Positions 23,220 through 35,233 of a stretch of DNA of 64,000 bases are shown here, piece by piece (position 1 is the first letter of the stretch; every line of letters starts with the position of its first letter). The stretch lies in the NCBI RefSeq assembly GCF_002878395.1, contig NC_061119.1, forward strand, positions 41,319,285 to 41,383,284. The letters are read 5' to 3'. The notes beneath the pieces are model-generated. The model was not told the origin of the DNA. It did no database searches and worked only from the letters and a program-made list of their open reading frames with translations. Origin of the DNA: Capsicum annuum (Eukaryota > Streptophyta > Magnoliopsida > Solanales > Solanaceae). A program made the position numbers and the translations under genes.

Positions 23220-24600
23220 TGGGGAGGCTAAGAAAGCCTCACTTGATTCGGATGGAGTTTTGAGGATTGGGGGATGAGTTGTGTGCTGAGAGTGGTGATC
23301 AGATTAGGTTAATCTTGGGGGAGGCCCATTGTTTCAGATATTCTATCTATCCAGGTATGACTAAGATGTATCATGATTTATGGCAGCACTACTGGTGGGG
23401 TGGTATGAGGTGAGATATAGCAGATTTTGTGGCTCATTGCCTATGTTGTCAGCAGGTGAAGGCCGAGCATTTGAGACCTGGTGGTTTGCTCCAGAGGTTA
23501 CTCGTTCCTAAGTGGAAGTTGGAATGCAACACTATGGACTTTGAGACTGGTTTACCTCGTATATTTCATGGTTCTGATAATGCTTGGGTCATCGTGGCTC
23601 GATTGACCAAGTCAGCTCATTTTATTCTGGTTCGGGTCTCATTCAGTGCTGAGAGGTTAGCCCCTATTGTCATTCGTGAGATTGTGCGTCTTCATGGTGT
23701 GCCGGCGTCCATTATTTTAGATCGAGGTTTTATGTTCACATTTCACTGTTAGAAGACTTTTCAGGATAAGTTGGGTACTCGGGTTGATATTAGCACAGTG
23801 TTTCACCCCCAGACTAATGGCCAGTCAGAACGGACTATACATGTTTTGGAGAATATGCTTCGCACATGCGTGATGGATTTTGGTGGTCAGTGGGAGCAGC
23901 ATTTGGTTTTAGCAGAGTTTGCATATAATAATAGCTACCATTCCAGTATTGATATGGCTCCTTTTGAGGCGTTGTATGGTAGGTGTTATCGCTCTCCAGT
24001 AGGTTGGTTCGATGTTTCAGAGGTGAGACCTTGAGGTACAGACTTGCTTCATAAGTCTTTGGATAGGGTCCGGGTTATTTAGGATAGACTTAGAGCGGCC
24101 CAAAGTAGGCAGAAGTTTTATGCTGATCATAGAATGCGTGCCTTGAGTTTTGGTATTGGTGATCGTGTTTTCCTTCGAGTTTCACCCATGAAGGGTGTGA
24201 TGAGGTTTGGGAAGAGGGACAAGCTTAGCCCCAGGTATATTGGTCTATTTGAGATTCTTCGAACTATTGGTGATGTGGCTTATGAGTTGGCTTTGCCCCC
24301 TGATCTATCAGCTGTTCATCCAAGTTTTTCATGTTTCTATGCTTCGTCGCTATATTCCTAATGAGTCTCATATTATTCGTTAGGAGCCAGTTCATCTAGA
24401 TCAGTGGTTGTTCTTTGTTGAGAAGCCAGTTTTTATTTTGGCTAGGGATGTTAGGAGATTGCACTCTAGAGTGATCCATGTGGTTAAGGTCCAGTGACGA
24501 CATCGACCTATAGACGAGGCTACTTGGGAGGTTGATTCTGATATGTGTAGTTCCTATCCCCATCTTTTCATTGACTCAGGTATTTCTTTGTCTTAGTTCG
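23220..24600 (+). pseudogene. Gypsy integrase with C-terminal chromodomain-like region
   Basis: The zinc domain ends AHCLCCQQVK with CxxC present. The DDE core keeps all three acidic residues: TMDFETGLP (about 23530), IILDRGFMF (about 23713) and GQSERTIHVLE (about 23820). The downstream blocks are MAPFEALYGRCYRSPVGWF and VSPMKGVMRFGKRDKLSPRY, followed after a frameshift near 24330 by HVVKVQ and DEATWEVDSDM, the part corresponding to the chromodomain-type tail. Stops lie at about 23750, 24032, 24080 and 24382. Chromodomain tails in this lineage are thought to guide insertion to heterochromatin. Confidence 0.85.
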
Positions 24601-24629
24601 AGGACGAACTAGATTTTTGTGGCGGATGA

Positions 24630-27511
24630 TGTAACGACCTAAAAATTTGATGAAATATGTGAAATTTGTAATTTTGTGTGATTTAACTATTTTACTCCTC
24701 CCCGTAGTTGCATTATGGTATTTCTGGGGTGTGAGAGTGATTGACATGATTTTTGATGCATTTTAGTATCATTAATGCAATATTGTGGTGTTTGATGGCT
24801 TTAAAAGTCTTATTTTGGACTTATGTTGATATCTTTTAATCCGTACGACGGATGGCCGAACGGACTGCGCCAGCAGCTCCAGAATATTGATTTTAGGCTA
24901 GGTAGATCTTGGGTTCGAGACCTGGTGCACCCGAGCTCATTTCGACCTATTGGTCGGAAAGTTAAAAAATTAGAAAGTTGGGTGTGGGACCCACTTTTGA
25001 TCAAAATGACCTCGTATGGAAAATCCAACTTTGCCAATAGATCCAAAATATTGATTTTAGTGTGTTAGCATATTTGGTATGATTCTACGGCTTTTAAATC
25101 TCATTTCGACTCTCGATTTGGAAAATTTGTGATTTCAGGTTTCGGGAGTCAATTTTGTGAGAACAAATTTTTCTGAAAAATCTGGTAGCGCCATCGCGTC
25201 TGGAACGTCGAATTTAGCATGGTTGCATAGTTCGTTTGTATAAATCGGACTCCGAACGAATCTCGGGCACCCCGTCGAAGTCTATCTCGACTTAGAAAAA
25301 ACGACAACACCAGTTATTACAGAAAAATCTGCAAATATATAGCAGATTTTTCACCCTTTTTAGCCCATTTTGCTCATTTTTCATCTTTTCTCTTGAGAGT
25401 TAAACCCTAAATATTCTGGGAGCTTAAAAGTGAAGTTTGTGGGAGTTTGGGAAGCTAGATTAACACTTATTTCTTGATTATATTATGGAATTAAGGTAAG
25501 AATTCACCCTTTTCTTAGTAATTTCTTCATTAATTTCTCAAAACCCTAAAATCTTAGGGCATGATTTTAAACCCAAATTTCACTCATTTTCACTTGAATA
25601 ATACTTTTATCTTATAATTACTAGTTTTTCATCAATTTAACCATCAAAACAACTCTGATTCTGGATTTTAACCCAGATTTCAAATATTTTACCTGGTAAA
25701 GCTCAAAAATGGTTTTTCTTCGATTTGAACCTCGATTTTTACTCAATTTAACTTGAGTTTTTAGCTGTAGGTTCCTAAAAATATGAGAAACATGTTTTTG
25801 AAGTAAAGTTCCAATTTTACCCTTCTTTTTCGGAAATTCATTTTGAGGGTCCGTTTTGACCCCGAACCAAAAGTAGTCAATATGGGTGTCGTTGATTTTG
25901 TTTTGACACGAAGATTTCATATTTGATGTTTCTAGTGAAATTTGGGATTGTTCATAAAAGGTAGGGTTGCGGGTTCAAGTATAGCGGACCGATTTATACT
26001 TTCGAGGTAGGTTATGGCATAACTCTTCAGACTGGACTGGGTAGTAAATGATGGTACGAAATGCATGTTAAGGGTGGGAAATAATCATGAAAAATAGCTA
26101 TCTATATGTTGTGCCCGTGTGGGGCCTATATGTGATGTAATTGTCGAAATTGAAATATTATGTGATATGTTTTACCGTGTGGGGTCCTATGTTATATTGA
26201 TAGCCTTGAATACATATGAATAATTATATTGTATTGTTTAATGTGGTACCATTATTGTATTGTGATTATACTCATACTTTATTGGCATATGAGACATGTG
26301 GAAATTCATGGATGAAACCAAAATAACGAGTGGATATTGGCTCATGTGGTTGTGGAAATATATCATTATGGTTGGTTGTAGAAATATATATCATGTGGTT
26401 GGTTGTGGAAATACTTATTGTGATTGGTTGTGAGTAATACATCTTCATATCAAACTCATTCATGAAATATTGGTACCACCGTGACAACATTTGAGAAACA
26501 CTGACAACACTTTTTTTAAAAATATTGTAACAGCTTATAAAACCCTTTCCAAGGTATGTGTCGGAAAGGAGATATGAGATATGTGGATTGTGTATGGGTT
26601 GACGAACCCCCCATGGGTCCTACGTCGGGAAGCTTTAGCTTTGTAGCTGTATACGGGGATTGTGCGATGATCCCGGAGGTTGTGCGACAACCTCATGCAT
26701 CATCATCATCATCATTATCATATACATTACACTTACTTTATTGTGTTTTTGTTGTGTTGTATTGCCTTATGGACTTGTCATCTATGTGTTTGTCTTACTT
26801 TCCTTTACTTGTATTTGATGATCTTGTATCTACATGTTCTCTCTTGTTCTATTATATGTGACATAATGTGTACTTGTGTTTCGTATCTTGGTGTGTTTTT
26901 GTAATATATGTGAGATATACTAGAACTGTTAGTGCAAGCGGTGTGGGCTACCGTTGTGGGACATTTTTTGACTACAGGTGACGTGCCCTTAGTGTATATT
27001 TTGTATGCTTTATTTACCACTTTGCTTGATCAGCCTATGATACTTACTGAGTACAAGTGGACCATACTCATGCCTACTGCGCCCTTTCGGTGCAGGTCCT
27101 AGCTCGAGTGCGCCTCAGCTTACTTGATTCGGGCGATTGTTGGAGCTTCCAAGGTAGCGGTTGGACATTCATGCGTCTAATGTTCACCTCTATCTTTCTA
27201 TACTAGTTATGTATTTATTAGTATTCGAAGATAGTTATTATTCCTTTGTGTTTATTTTTTTGATGTATTTGACTCTTGGATTGTATTAGTAGTTCTTACA
27301 CTATTGACACCTAGTTTTGGGCATGATTGGTATTTTGGATAAGTTCTTTCCGTATTATTATGATTATTTATATAGTTCGGCTTCACTCTAGAAGCCTTAC
27401 CTTAGGATATTTCTGTCTTTTTCTCCGTTCGTATCAATTTTGGTGATACGCTTACTTGTCAAGGTACGCCGCGACAAGTGACACCATGACCCTCATTTTT
27501 GGGTCGTGACA
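24630..27511 (+). repeat. 3' LTR (2882 bp)
   Basis: It starts TGTAACGACCTAAAAATTTG and ends GGGTCGTGACA, followed by the tagca duplication. It matches the 5' LTR along its whole length. The main differences are a block of about 40 bases near 25812 that is absent from the 5' LTR and extra CAT repeats near 26695. Confidence 0.9.
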
Positions 27512-29050
27512 TAGCATTTGTTCTTCAAGGTGCACCAACATATTCTTTTATCCAAAGCTTGTGGCAGCTTACCGGGTAAAAATCTATTAGAAGTCCTATT
27601 CTTCCCAATGAAACGACTTTGAATAATTGTTCATAGCAACCAGTTTTTAGGCCACCATCTCTATGTGCAATTCCAAGGGTTTGTACTTGAGAGTATGCTT
27701 TATCATTTTTTCTCCAAATATCTTTTAATAGACCTAAAGAAGCAACTATGAGAAGTATCTGCCCATCGAAGTCTCAGTAAACCAAATCTTATAACGTTTG
27801 GTAGGCTTATTCAAACTCACAGGTCTAGTTTTATCATTTGCAACATGACCTATTTTCTTCCATGACTAAGGCTTATGCATTGAATTCCGCAGCAACCATG
27901 CTTAGTGGAACTGCTTACTTAACTTACATTTTCTCTACCTCAACACCTTGTTTGGTGAAGGAACCAGCAGGCCGCTTCATTATCGGTTTAAATGTATTAC
28001 AACAGAACATAAATGAGTTGAAGAAGAGTTTTGTAGGTTCAGACATAAAAATACCATCAAATATAATAATAACAACAACAACAACAACAAATGGAACCAA
28101 CAAATGCAGCAAGATTACTAATACAAAAACTAAGGAAAAGATCAAAACCTGACATTTGTTGACTAAAATAACAATAAGAATAACTATGTTTAAAAGAAAT
28201 AAGAAACTCTGAACAATTATTGGTGGAACATAATGTTGATACTCACCTTGCAACATGGGGACAACATTCATCCAAGAACACCAACATGATTTACCTGAAC
28301 ACCAACATAGAAGAAAAATATAATAACCAATATGAGGCCGAGGGAGCAACATGAGAAATTAAGCGATTCTTTCCTCATTCCATCATGTTCATACTTTCAA
28401 ATTAGCAACACTCCATCTATATAAGCACCACTAATTAAAAGTATTTCACTAAAACAATATGGAGAGTACAACATTCAGTACATTAACAGACAACTAAATA
28501 AAAACGTCAACTTAAAGCATAATTATCTCTCCTTTTTTCCTCAATTTATTGTCATGATAAAATGGAAATTGCACTTTTACACACTTGTATTCACAGAATG
28601 TCTCTTCAACTATGACAATACGGCAGAAATAATCAAATTATAGAAACAAAAATAACTTATTCTTATCCTAAAATGGATAAATTAATGAGATGTAATACTT
28701 TTCTGTTTTTTCATCTTTAAACACTTCAACACTTCAAGCAAAGCAAGCTTTGAATCTTTATGAACTCACTAACATGTCAGGGTGATAAATAGGAATGGTA
28801 ACTCAATATATCCAAAATGACCTGAAATAGATAAATTAGGTTACATAAAGCTTGTGAAGAAGCAGGCTACAATAGTGTATAATTTCAATAATGCATGAAG
28901 CCAATTTTGGCCCTGGCAACTTCTCGACTATAGTGATCTATTGACATAAACATGTAACTTCCTGTGACACAACAGTAATTGTTATCAGTTATTCCAGGGT
29001 TCTCTTTCCACTTTGAAGAAGTTGCATTAACAAAATGGTAAAGTTCTAAT
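27512..29050 (-). other. Left part of the gene-fragment block, unassigned
   Basis: This is the right-hand continuation of the locus split by the gypsy element. On the minus strand, 27520-27740 has a short open stretch (GIAHRDGGLKTGCYEQLFK) that looks exon-like, but I do not recognise it. The minus-strand open frame at 27924-28352 owes its valine-rich part to an (AAC)n microsatellite at 28064-28091. More captured fragments may be present here. Confidence 0.35.
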
Positions 29051-29059
29051 AGATACCAA

Positions 29060-29741
29060 ATGTATCAAAAGAAGATATAGTATATTGCAGTTGATGTAGC
29101 TGTTGAAGCAAAGATTGCTCCAAATTTTTCTGGTAAACAATAAAGCATGTCATGAATTAAATCGATACATTACATCAACTAGCATATAGAGAAAAAAAGT
29201 CTAGTTTTTATAGGAACACAAGTAGCCAGTCCTTCTAGTCCATCTGGTAATAGATTCTTATCCTTTGAGCCAATATAATACATTAGGATTAGCATACCAA
29301 AGATGGAGAAGAAAATCATATAACCAGTAGATATTTACATGGATCTTCGGCTTCCAACTCTTGTCATTGTCAATAAACCAGCATTTTCCCTATGAATCAT
29401 AATTAATCGATTAGATGATGCATAAAAGTTCAAGCACGGATAAGACTGTTGTCATCCGTTCTTAAGTCATAGTACAAGGAAATTTAAATTTAAAAACCAC
29501 AATAGAGATGAGAGATTGTTATGTTATAGCAAGGCAACCAGCGACACCACCAAAAATAGCATTTAGCATAGTTCCAATCCCCTATGAAGAATTAAAATTT
29601 AAGAGGTAAATGAAACTTGATACAAAGGACATAGAAGAGAATATTTGATCTCACCAGCTAGCCAACACTCCGGTTATTGACAAAAGGTGGCACTGGTGTA
29701 GCACTTCCATATCTCACTAATGCGTGAAATACACCAGTTGA
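29060..29741 (-). pseudogene. Nucleobase-ascorbate transporter (NAT) gene fragment, four exons
   Basis: Four minus-strand exons with plausible GT/AG borders can be read. 29741-29655 gives RYGSATPVPPF and FVNNRSVG, then TAG where tryptophan is expected. 29581 to about 29525 gives GIGTMLNAIFGGVAG. 29389-29298 gives ENAGLLTMTRVGSRR, a TAA stop, then ISTGYMIFFSIFG. 29129 to about 29060 gives KFGAIFAS and then a TGA. These are consecutive parts of the C-terminal half of plant NAT proteins, membrane carriers for xanthine, uric acid or related bases. Introns are retained, so this is a DNA-level copy. Three in-frame stops and the lack of both gene ends make it a pseudogene fragment. Confidence 0.85.
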
Positions 29742-30474
29742 CTACACAAAAAAGTACTCAACATGAATTCAAGAGTAGTTTTCACTCTACAAATGAAAGA
29801 CTACATATTACACATCAATAGCAAATAGATAAGTAGAGGCTCAGTGAACAGACCACCACAGAAGCAACAAAGGTGGAAAAGATTTAATAGTAGGCTCAGA
29901 TGTATAATGGGGCAATCACTAATAGAGGATTTACACTACCAGAAACCAGAAAGGATAGGAATTTATAACTAAGACATAGTCTAAAAAGAAAGTGTGAGAA
30001 ATTGTCTAACCTTGAAAGGTCCATTATCTTCTCTGAAATTGACACCTAGAACAAATTTATGCCAAACAGAAAACCCTTGAAATTGAAATAATTAAAGGGA
30101 GCAAGAAAGTCCATTCTCATTTTTTTGGAAATAAAATAGTAATCTTGATGAATAGTCAAAATTTTGTTCATCACAAGTATAAGGTCCAAGAGTAGCTCTT
30201 CAAAGAAATGTCAGCTTATCGAGTAATACAAGGACAGATTGTATGTCAAATCTAAGTTGCTAAGATTCAGGTGTGAGTGTCCATAGAAAATCATATCTAG
30301 AGGTCGTATTATACTCTACATCAATAAAATTCATTCTCATTTTTCTGATGGAAACTAAATTATCAACTCCTTATTTATTTAAACTACCGCAGTATTTCAG
30401 GAGATCAATCTTAAATGAGTAACAATAAGCTCTCAAAATACTATACTATAAAATATAATTATGCAGGAACTTAC
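29742..30474 (-). other. Spacer between the NAT and GOGAT fragments
   Basis: No third gene was recognised between the two captured fragments. The spacer is AT-rich and intron-like. The change from one gene family to another occurs somewhere within it. Confidence 0.4.
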
Positions 30475-30583
30475 CAGTTACATTGCCTCGAAATGTGTTA
30501 AGTTCACCATTTTGACCCAAGACATGCATAGGCTGCGCCCGATCCCAACTGGGGAAGGTATTTCTAGAGAACCTAGAATGCAT
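30475..30583 (-). pseudogene. Single exon of NADH-dependent glutamate synthase (GOGAT)
   Basis: The 109-bp exon is open throughout. It reads [20 protein letters not shown], continued by [16 protein letters not shown]. This matches the glutaminase-domain region of NADH-GOGAT, where [18 protein letters not shown] and HNGEINTLRGN are conserved. It is flanked by a consensus acceptor (GTGTAG) and donor (GTAAG) on the minus strand. The plastid enzyme makes glutamate from glutamine and 2-oxoglutarate. Changes at conserved sites (T to R, H to Q, I to L) show it is no longer constrained, and the rest of this very large gene is absent nearby. The ferredoxin-dependent form has a different sequence here (RRYSTNT-type), so NADH-GOGAT is the better match. 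Confidence 0.85.
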
Positions 30584-33160
30584 CTACACCAGAAACACCA
30601 AAATAAATTATATTTGGTAAAACTGATTTTTTTTAGAAAAACAAAAATAAAAATCCAGAGATATGTCGTCTGAATGCAGTGATGATTGAGTTTAGACACT
30701 TTGAAGATAGTGGCAGTGATAGGACACATCACTGGAGCCCTACTCTAACCTTGATCACAAACAACTTCTTCCACATGATCTAAGTGGAGGTTTTATTGTT
30801 AAGAACAGATGGCAGGAGTAGAGCACCAAGTTTGTGTAAGAATTATTTACTTCATAATGAATTTCCTTACCAACTTACCAAAGAGTTCAAATGGGCATTC
30901 AAATTCAAATTATGATCAAAGGAGTGGAAGAACTTAAAGAGATCATTCATACTTCAATGCCTCAGAAGTCATTCCTCCACCTGGCATCTCTATAGTTTAT
31001 TGGTTATTCAATGTTGTTTGTTATTGAAGTACGGAGTCAGTGTGCAAATTTAAAAAGAATGGGTTAAATATTTACTAGGGTCATGTAGTTCGTAAACATT
31101 TCATTGCCCAAATCTGCAAAGTAGTATTCCTTCAACTGATTAGACTTCAACTGACCTTTGTAAACAACAGTTCTTTGTTAAGCATATAAAATTTCAAAAA
31201 TCAACCACAACACTGCATTAAAGAGTGATGTATTCTAAGTCTCTGGAAACAAACCTTGAAGAAAGAGAGAATGTATAGAAATCTTTCATGCCGCGATGTT
31301 GGAGGTTTAAAGTAGCTCGGATAACTGCCACTACGACCCTTCTCAAAATATACATTTGTAGTCTGAATCTCTCTATTGTTGGCTCTTACCCAAAATGTAA
31401 GACGAAGAGCATGCCTAATCAATGGATGAGTTATTCGAAATATATTGTGATACCTATTTTTCTTTTTGATCAACCCAAAATGCTGGCTCTTTTTGTTGTT
31501 AGTTGAATGATGAAGCTGAAATAGAGCATATAAAGACTGAAATAGTGTTGTTTTGCATATAAAATGGTACACATAGTGTGCTTCAAAATAATGATAGTAC
31601 ACGTGTTAATAGAAATAGGACAATGATTCATTACCCCGTATAAGCCCACATACATGTACGACAAACAAAAATTTTGATACCACTAATTATTGTTGTGTTC
31701 TTACACAATCTTGTTCACTTCAAGGAAATACCGGGACCACAGCCCTTGCTAGACCATCTATCCTAATGGAGCAGGCTCGAGATAGCACTTATTATTCACT
31801 TTGTCAGGGTAGATAAAACTGAAATGAAAAATTAAAACAATCAATGAAATGTGCTTTTTCCAAAATCATACCAACTTTCCTTTCTTTTCATTAGTTTTAA
31901 TACGTTTTTTTGTCAAAACCTTACCAACTTTCCTTCTTTTCCGTTACGTCTATGAAGCTTCTAACATAAGTGAGTTTGTTCAAGAGTAAAAAAGTAGGAG
32001 ATCAAGTAAACAACTTACACTATCACTCTAGTTAAAGCTGCATATGCAGATTCTTCTTCTTAACAGAGAGAAGAACACGTTGTGAGTTAAAGAAATTGTT
32101 TGGTTTACCGGTAGCTAACTTCCTATAAACTTTCTTAGATAACTTTTTTTGTTTCCATTTTCATAGAGAGATGCAATCAAAACTCAAACAATAGTTTACC
32201 CTGAAGAAGTCTCAAGGCATTAGTATCGAGCGTAACTCACACTCTCTTCTTCTTAGATACAGAAGAGCATAGATTAAAGATTTAACATCAGAGTCGAGAA
32301 GTGCTTTAAGAAACAACTGACCCATGAATAGCATGTCATATTATTACTAAATAATTTGCATATCTCTGTTGCCCTTTTCCCTCTTTAGAGCCCCTTCTCA
32401 TCATATACAATAAGCAGCAGCCCAAATGCACAATATTAATAAACTAACACAAATAATGGCTAGAATATTCTACGAAAGATTTAAAAATAAAAGAATTTAA
32501 TATGAACGAAAAAAAATTAGGGTGTCTGAAACAGTGAAGAAGAAGAGTTAAAAATAATGAAATTCAAAATTATATAAAAAACTAAGGCCGATTGCGAAAA
32601 GCAACCAACAGAGACCAAAAGAAAAGGGAAGAACACAAAGGGAAAAAATAATTTTGAAACATAAATGAGTAAATAAAATGAAATTAGAAACATGCAAGTA
32701 CAAAATATTACAATAAAACTAATCAAAAGTCAGAAAATATACAATAGAAAAACTGAAAACAAAATAACGAACAAATTATGACTAATGTGAACTCGGCAAA
32801 GAAAAAAGAGAGAAGTGATAAGAATAAGAAGTGCAGAAACCAATTTTCAAACATCCATGAGTAATTCAAACCAAATTAGGGATATGCAAGTACAAAATCC
32901 TACAATTTCAAGCTTGAAAAAGAAAGGGACAAAGATCGTTATATTATACTTTGCCATCTTCAATTGAGAGATTCTGTTTTCTCTTGGACCTTTTGAGCAA
33001 TAGACATAGGTAGAGGTGATTCTAATTATCTACAGGTGAATATAAAGCGATGATAGCCAATAAAATTGGGTCATAAAGCATGATACTCAATAAAATTGGT
33101 CCACACAGAGCAAAGTATTAAAGGGTTGCTATGTACAATTTAAACTGCTATTTTTACTAC
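30584..33160 (-). other. Right part of the gene-fragment block, unassigned
   Basis: The longest minus-strand open frame (31201-31602, 133 codons) includes an exon-like segment ending LYILSFFK before GTTTG, but I cannot place it in a family. The rest is AT-rich and intron-like. Other captured exons may be too short or decayed to see. Confidence 0.35.
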
Positions 33161-33166
33161 TATTTG

Positions 33167-33215
33167 ATGCAATGTTGGTCCTAGGCTTATTTTCTTATAT
33201 ATAAGGGTAATGTCT
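33167..33215. repeat. Inverted copy of the Helitron-like end region
   Basis: ATGCAATGTTGG at 33167-33178 is the exact reverse complement of CCAACATTGCAT at 17055-17066. Weaker similarity continues inward on both sides (a CATAGCA-n-CCTTTA motif) and outward to TATATATAAG. The two ends of the fragment-bearing block are therefore inverted relatives: either decayed terminal inverted repeats, or the ends of two Helitrons in opposite orientation. Confidence 0.45.
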
Positions 33216-33441
33216 ACAAACATGAAACATCGTAAATATGGATTAGAGAGAATAGTACTCTCTGTTATTATGTTGATCTCTTTTCATATTTATTAGAGTA
33301 AAAAGACGAAAACATAAAATATACGTTAATTTTTAAAAATGATAAATATTTTATACGAATAACATTAGGTAACTATAACATACAAAATGAAGAGGAAGTA
33401 CTTAAATTTGCTTCCGTTGTTTTGAATGTTCTTTTATTAAT

Positions 33442-33462
33442 AGCCTGTTTGGAACTGTTTTT

Positions 33463-33502
<40 letters not shown>

Positions 33503-34230
33503 ACTTATTTTAAAAAGAAGGTGTTTGATAAATTTATAAAAGTGCTTTAAAAAAAAAAAGCAGAAGTAGTTTTTCTATTTCTGAGAAGAAGCAGAAAATT
33601 TCTACTTTTCAAAAAAAACAGAAGCAGAAAAAAAAAATTCATGACAAAAATATCCACACATAAACACACACACACACATATATATATATCCCTTATTAAT
33701 TCATTAGCACATCTTATAAGTTTGATTTTAGAATTTTATACTTTATATTTACATCAAAATTCTTTATTTCATTATATTATTTATATAGTATTACTTTTCA
33801 CTCATATTCTTTAAAATAAAATTGACAATATCACTGATGATGATGATAGAAGAATATATAACTCTTTATTTTTTATTATTAGTGATAATAAATGACAGAT
33901 GAATTATATTGCAAGATCAAATGGTATTTTGACAGCACTTGTAAATTTTCTCAAATATTTAATTTTAAATAAATAATTAAAAATATTATAATAGATTTTC
34001 TCTATAAAATAATTTTAGTAGTAGAAGTCTATGATACATGTAATTTTTGATCATTTATCTCTCAAAAATACTTCTTGAAAAAAACTATTCAAATACAATC
34101 CGTTTATCAAAAGCATTTTTCAAATAAATTTACCTAACATAAATTATTTTCTTTTCAAAAGCACTTTCCTAAAAAGCTATTTTATAAAAGTGTTTTCAAA
34201 TAAGCAATTTTTTAACAGTTGATTGCTATT
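33442..34230. mobile_element. Candidate MITE with AAAAGTGCTT words and a 35-A run
   Basis: The left edge reads GCCTGTTTGGAACTG, a common MITE start in these genomes. Complementary AAAAGTGCTTT and AAAGCACTTT words occur near the two edges. The body contains an A run (33467-33501) and a CA/TA microsatellite (33661-33691). The right end was not fixed. Confidence 0.35.
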
Positions 34231-34520
34231 GTAGTTGTAAAATTCATTACAATTGTTCAATATTAATGTGTGTCTATTTTACATAATAAAAATAGTTATC
34301 TAATTTTATTTGTGCAATTAAACAAATTAAGGGATAATTTATCATTTTGTGTGTATTTTCTTATTGTTAAATACTATTCATTTTTCATGATTAAAATGGC
34401 TTAAAATTACCTTTTTATTCATTGCTTCTTAAAAGGTGTGTCAAGTCAACAGGACAAGTAAAGATGTACGGACAGAGTATATCTTTGTAAAACTGGTTGC
34501 TAAAAACTGAAAATAAAATA

Positions 34521-35225
34521 GAGATAAGCATCTATTACCCCCAAACTATGGTCAAAGTTACTACGACACACCTTAGGGGTCGTTTGGTAGAGTGTATAAA
34601 GATAATGCAAAATATGGTGTATTAGTAATACTTGTGTTAGTAATGTTTGTGTTAGCTATGCTTATATTTTTCTTATGCAGTGTTTGGTTTGATGTATTAA
34701 AAATAACATGAATTACATAATTTAGAAAAAAAATTAGAGAAATATCCTCCATATATATATTGGAAAGGATGCGGAAAAATTTTTGAGGAATAATAATGTC
34801 TTTAACCATGTTAATCCATGCATTAGATCCATTACATTACAAATACCATAGATTTTGAGGTATTAGTAATACACACCTCAATACACAATAGAGTGTAGGG
34901 TAAAAAAAATATACCAAACAAGGTACTACTAATAAACATTAAACTAATGCATGCATTAGCTTTTCAATACGCTCTACTAAACAACCCCTTAATTTCACAA
35001 GGGTCTTATTACCCCCTTAAATTCAATTCTAATGTATTATTGTCCACCTTTTATTCTTACGTGGCCTAAAATAACTTGAAATTAAAGTGTGTCGTAAAAG
35101 TAGTCACGTAAGCACAAAAGGTGGACAATAATATAAAATTGAGTTTAGGGATTAATAGAACCCTCGTGAAGTTAAGGTGTGACGTAGCAACTTTGTCAAT
35201 AGTTAGGAGGATAATAGTCTTATCT
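34521..35225. mobile_element. MITE of the GAGATAAGCATC family, carrying a nested MITE
   Basis: The left end GAGATAAGCATCTATTACC pairs with the right end ...GGATAATAGTCTTATCT at about 35225. Without the nested element it would be about 290 bp, close to the related copy at 15991-16315. The interior mentions the same 'actatggtcaaag' / 'ctttgtcaatagtt' inner pairing as that copy. Confidence 0.65.
34576..34988. mobile_element. Nested Harbinger-like MITE (413 bp) with TTA duplications
   Basis: It starts GGGGTCGTTTGGTAGAG and ends CTCTACTAAACAACCCC (inverted, two mismatches). It is flanked on both sides by TTA (34573-34575 and 34989-34991), the PIF/Harbinger target preference. It inserted inside the older MITE. 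No coding capacity. Confidence 0.8.
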
Positions 35226-35233
35226 GAAAAAAT

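Larger units (their letters stand above)
17323..27511 (+). mobile_element. Complete but defective Ty3/gypsy element, 10.2 kb, Tekay/Del-like
   Basis: Both LTRs (2846 and 2882 bp), a primer site, gag, protease, reverse transcriptase, RNase H and integrase are in standard Ty3/gypsy order, and the whole is flanked by perfect tagca duplications. The LTRs make up about 56 percent of the element. The N-terminal half of gag is missing and pol has many stops and frameshifts, so it cannot move on its own. The LTRs are still very similar, with scattered substitutions and one indel of roughly 40 bp near 25812, so the insertion is far younger than the two gypsy remnants to its left. It split the sequence that continues at 27512. 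Confidence 0.9.

Noticed and set aside
27924..28352. A 142-codon minus-strand open frame with membrane-like composition
   Set aside because: The valine/isoleucine-rich middle is the complement of an (AAC)n repeat. No family resemblance was seen.
31201..31602. A 133-codon minus-strand open frame as a real gene
   Set aside because: No recognised domain, no start context and it lies in the pseudogene-fragment block; kept only as an unassigned exon-like stretch.
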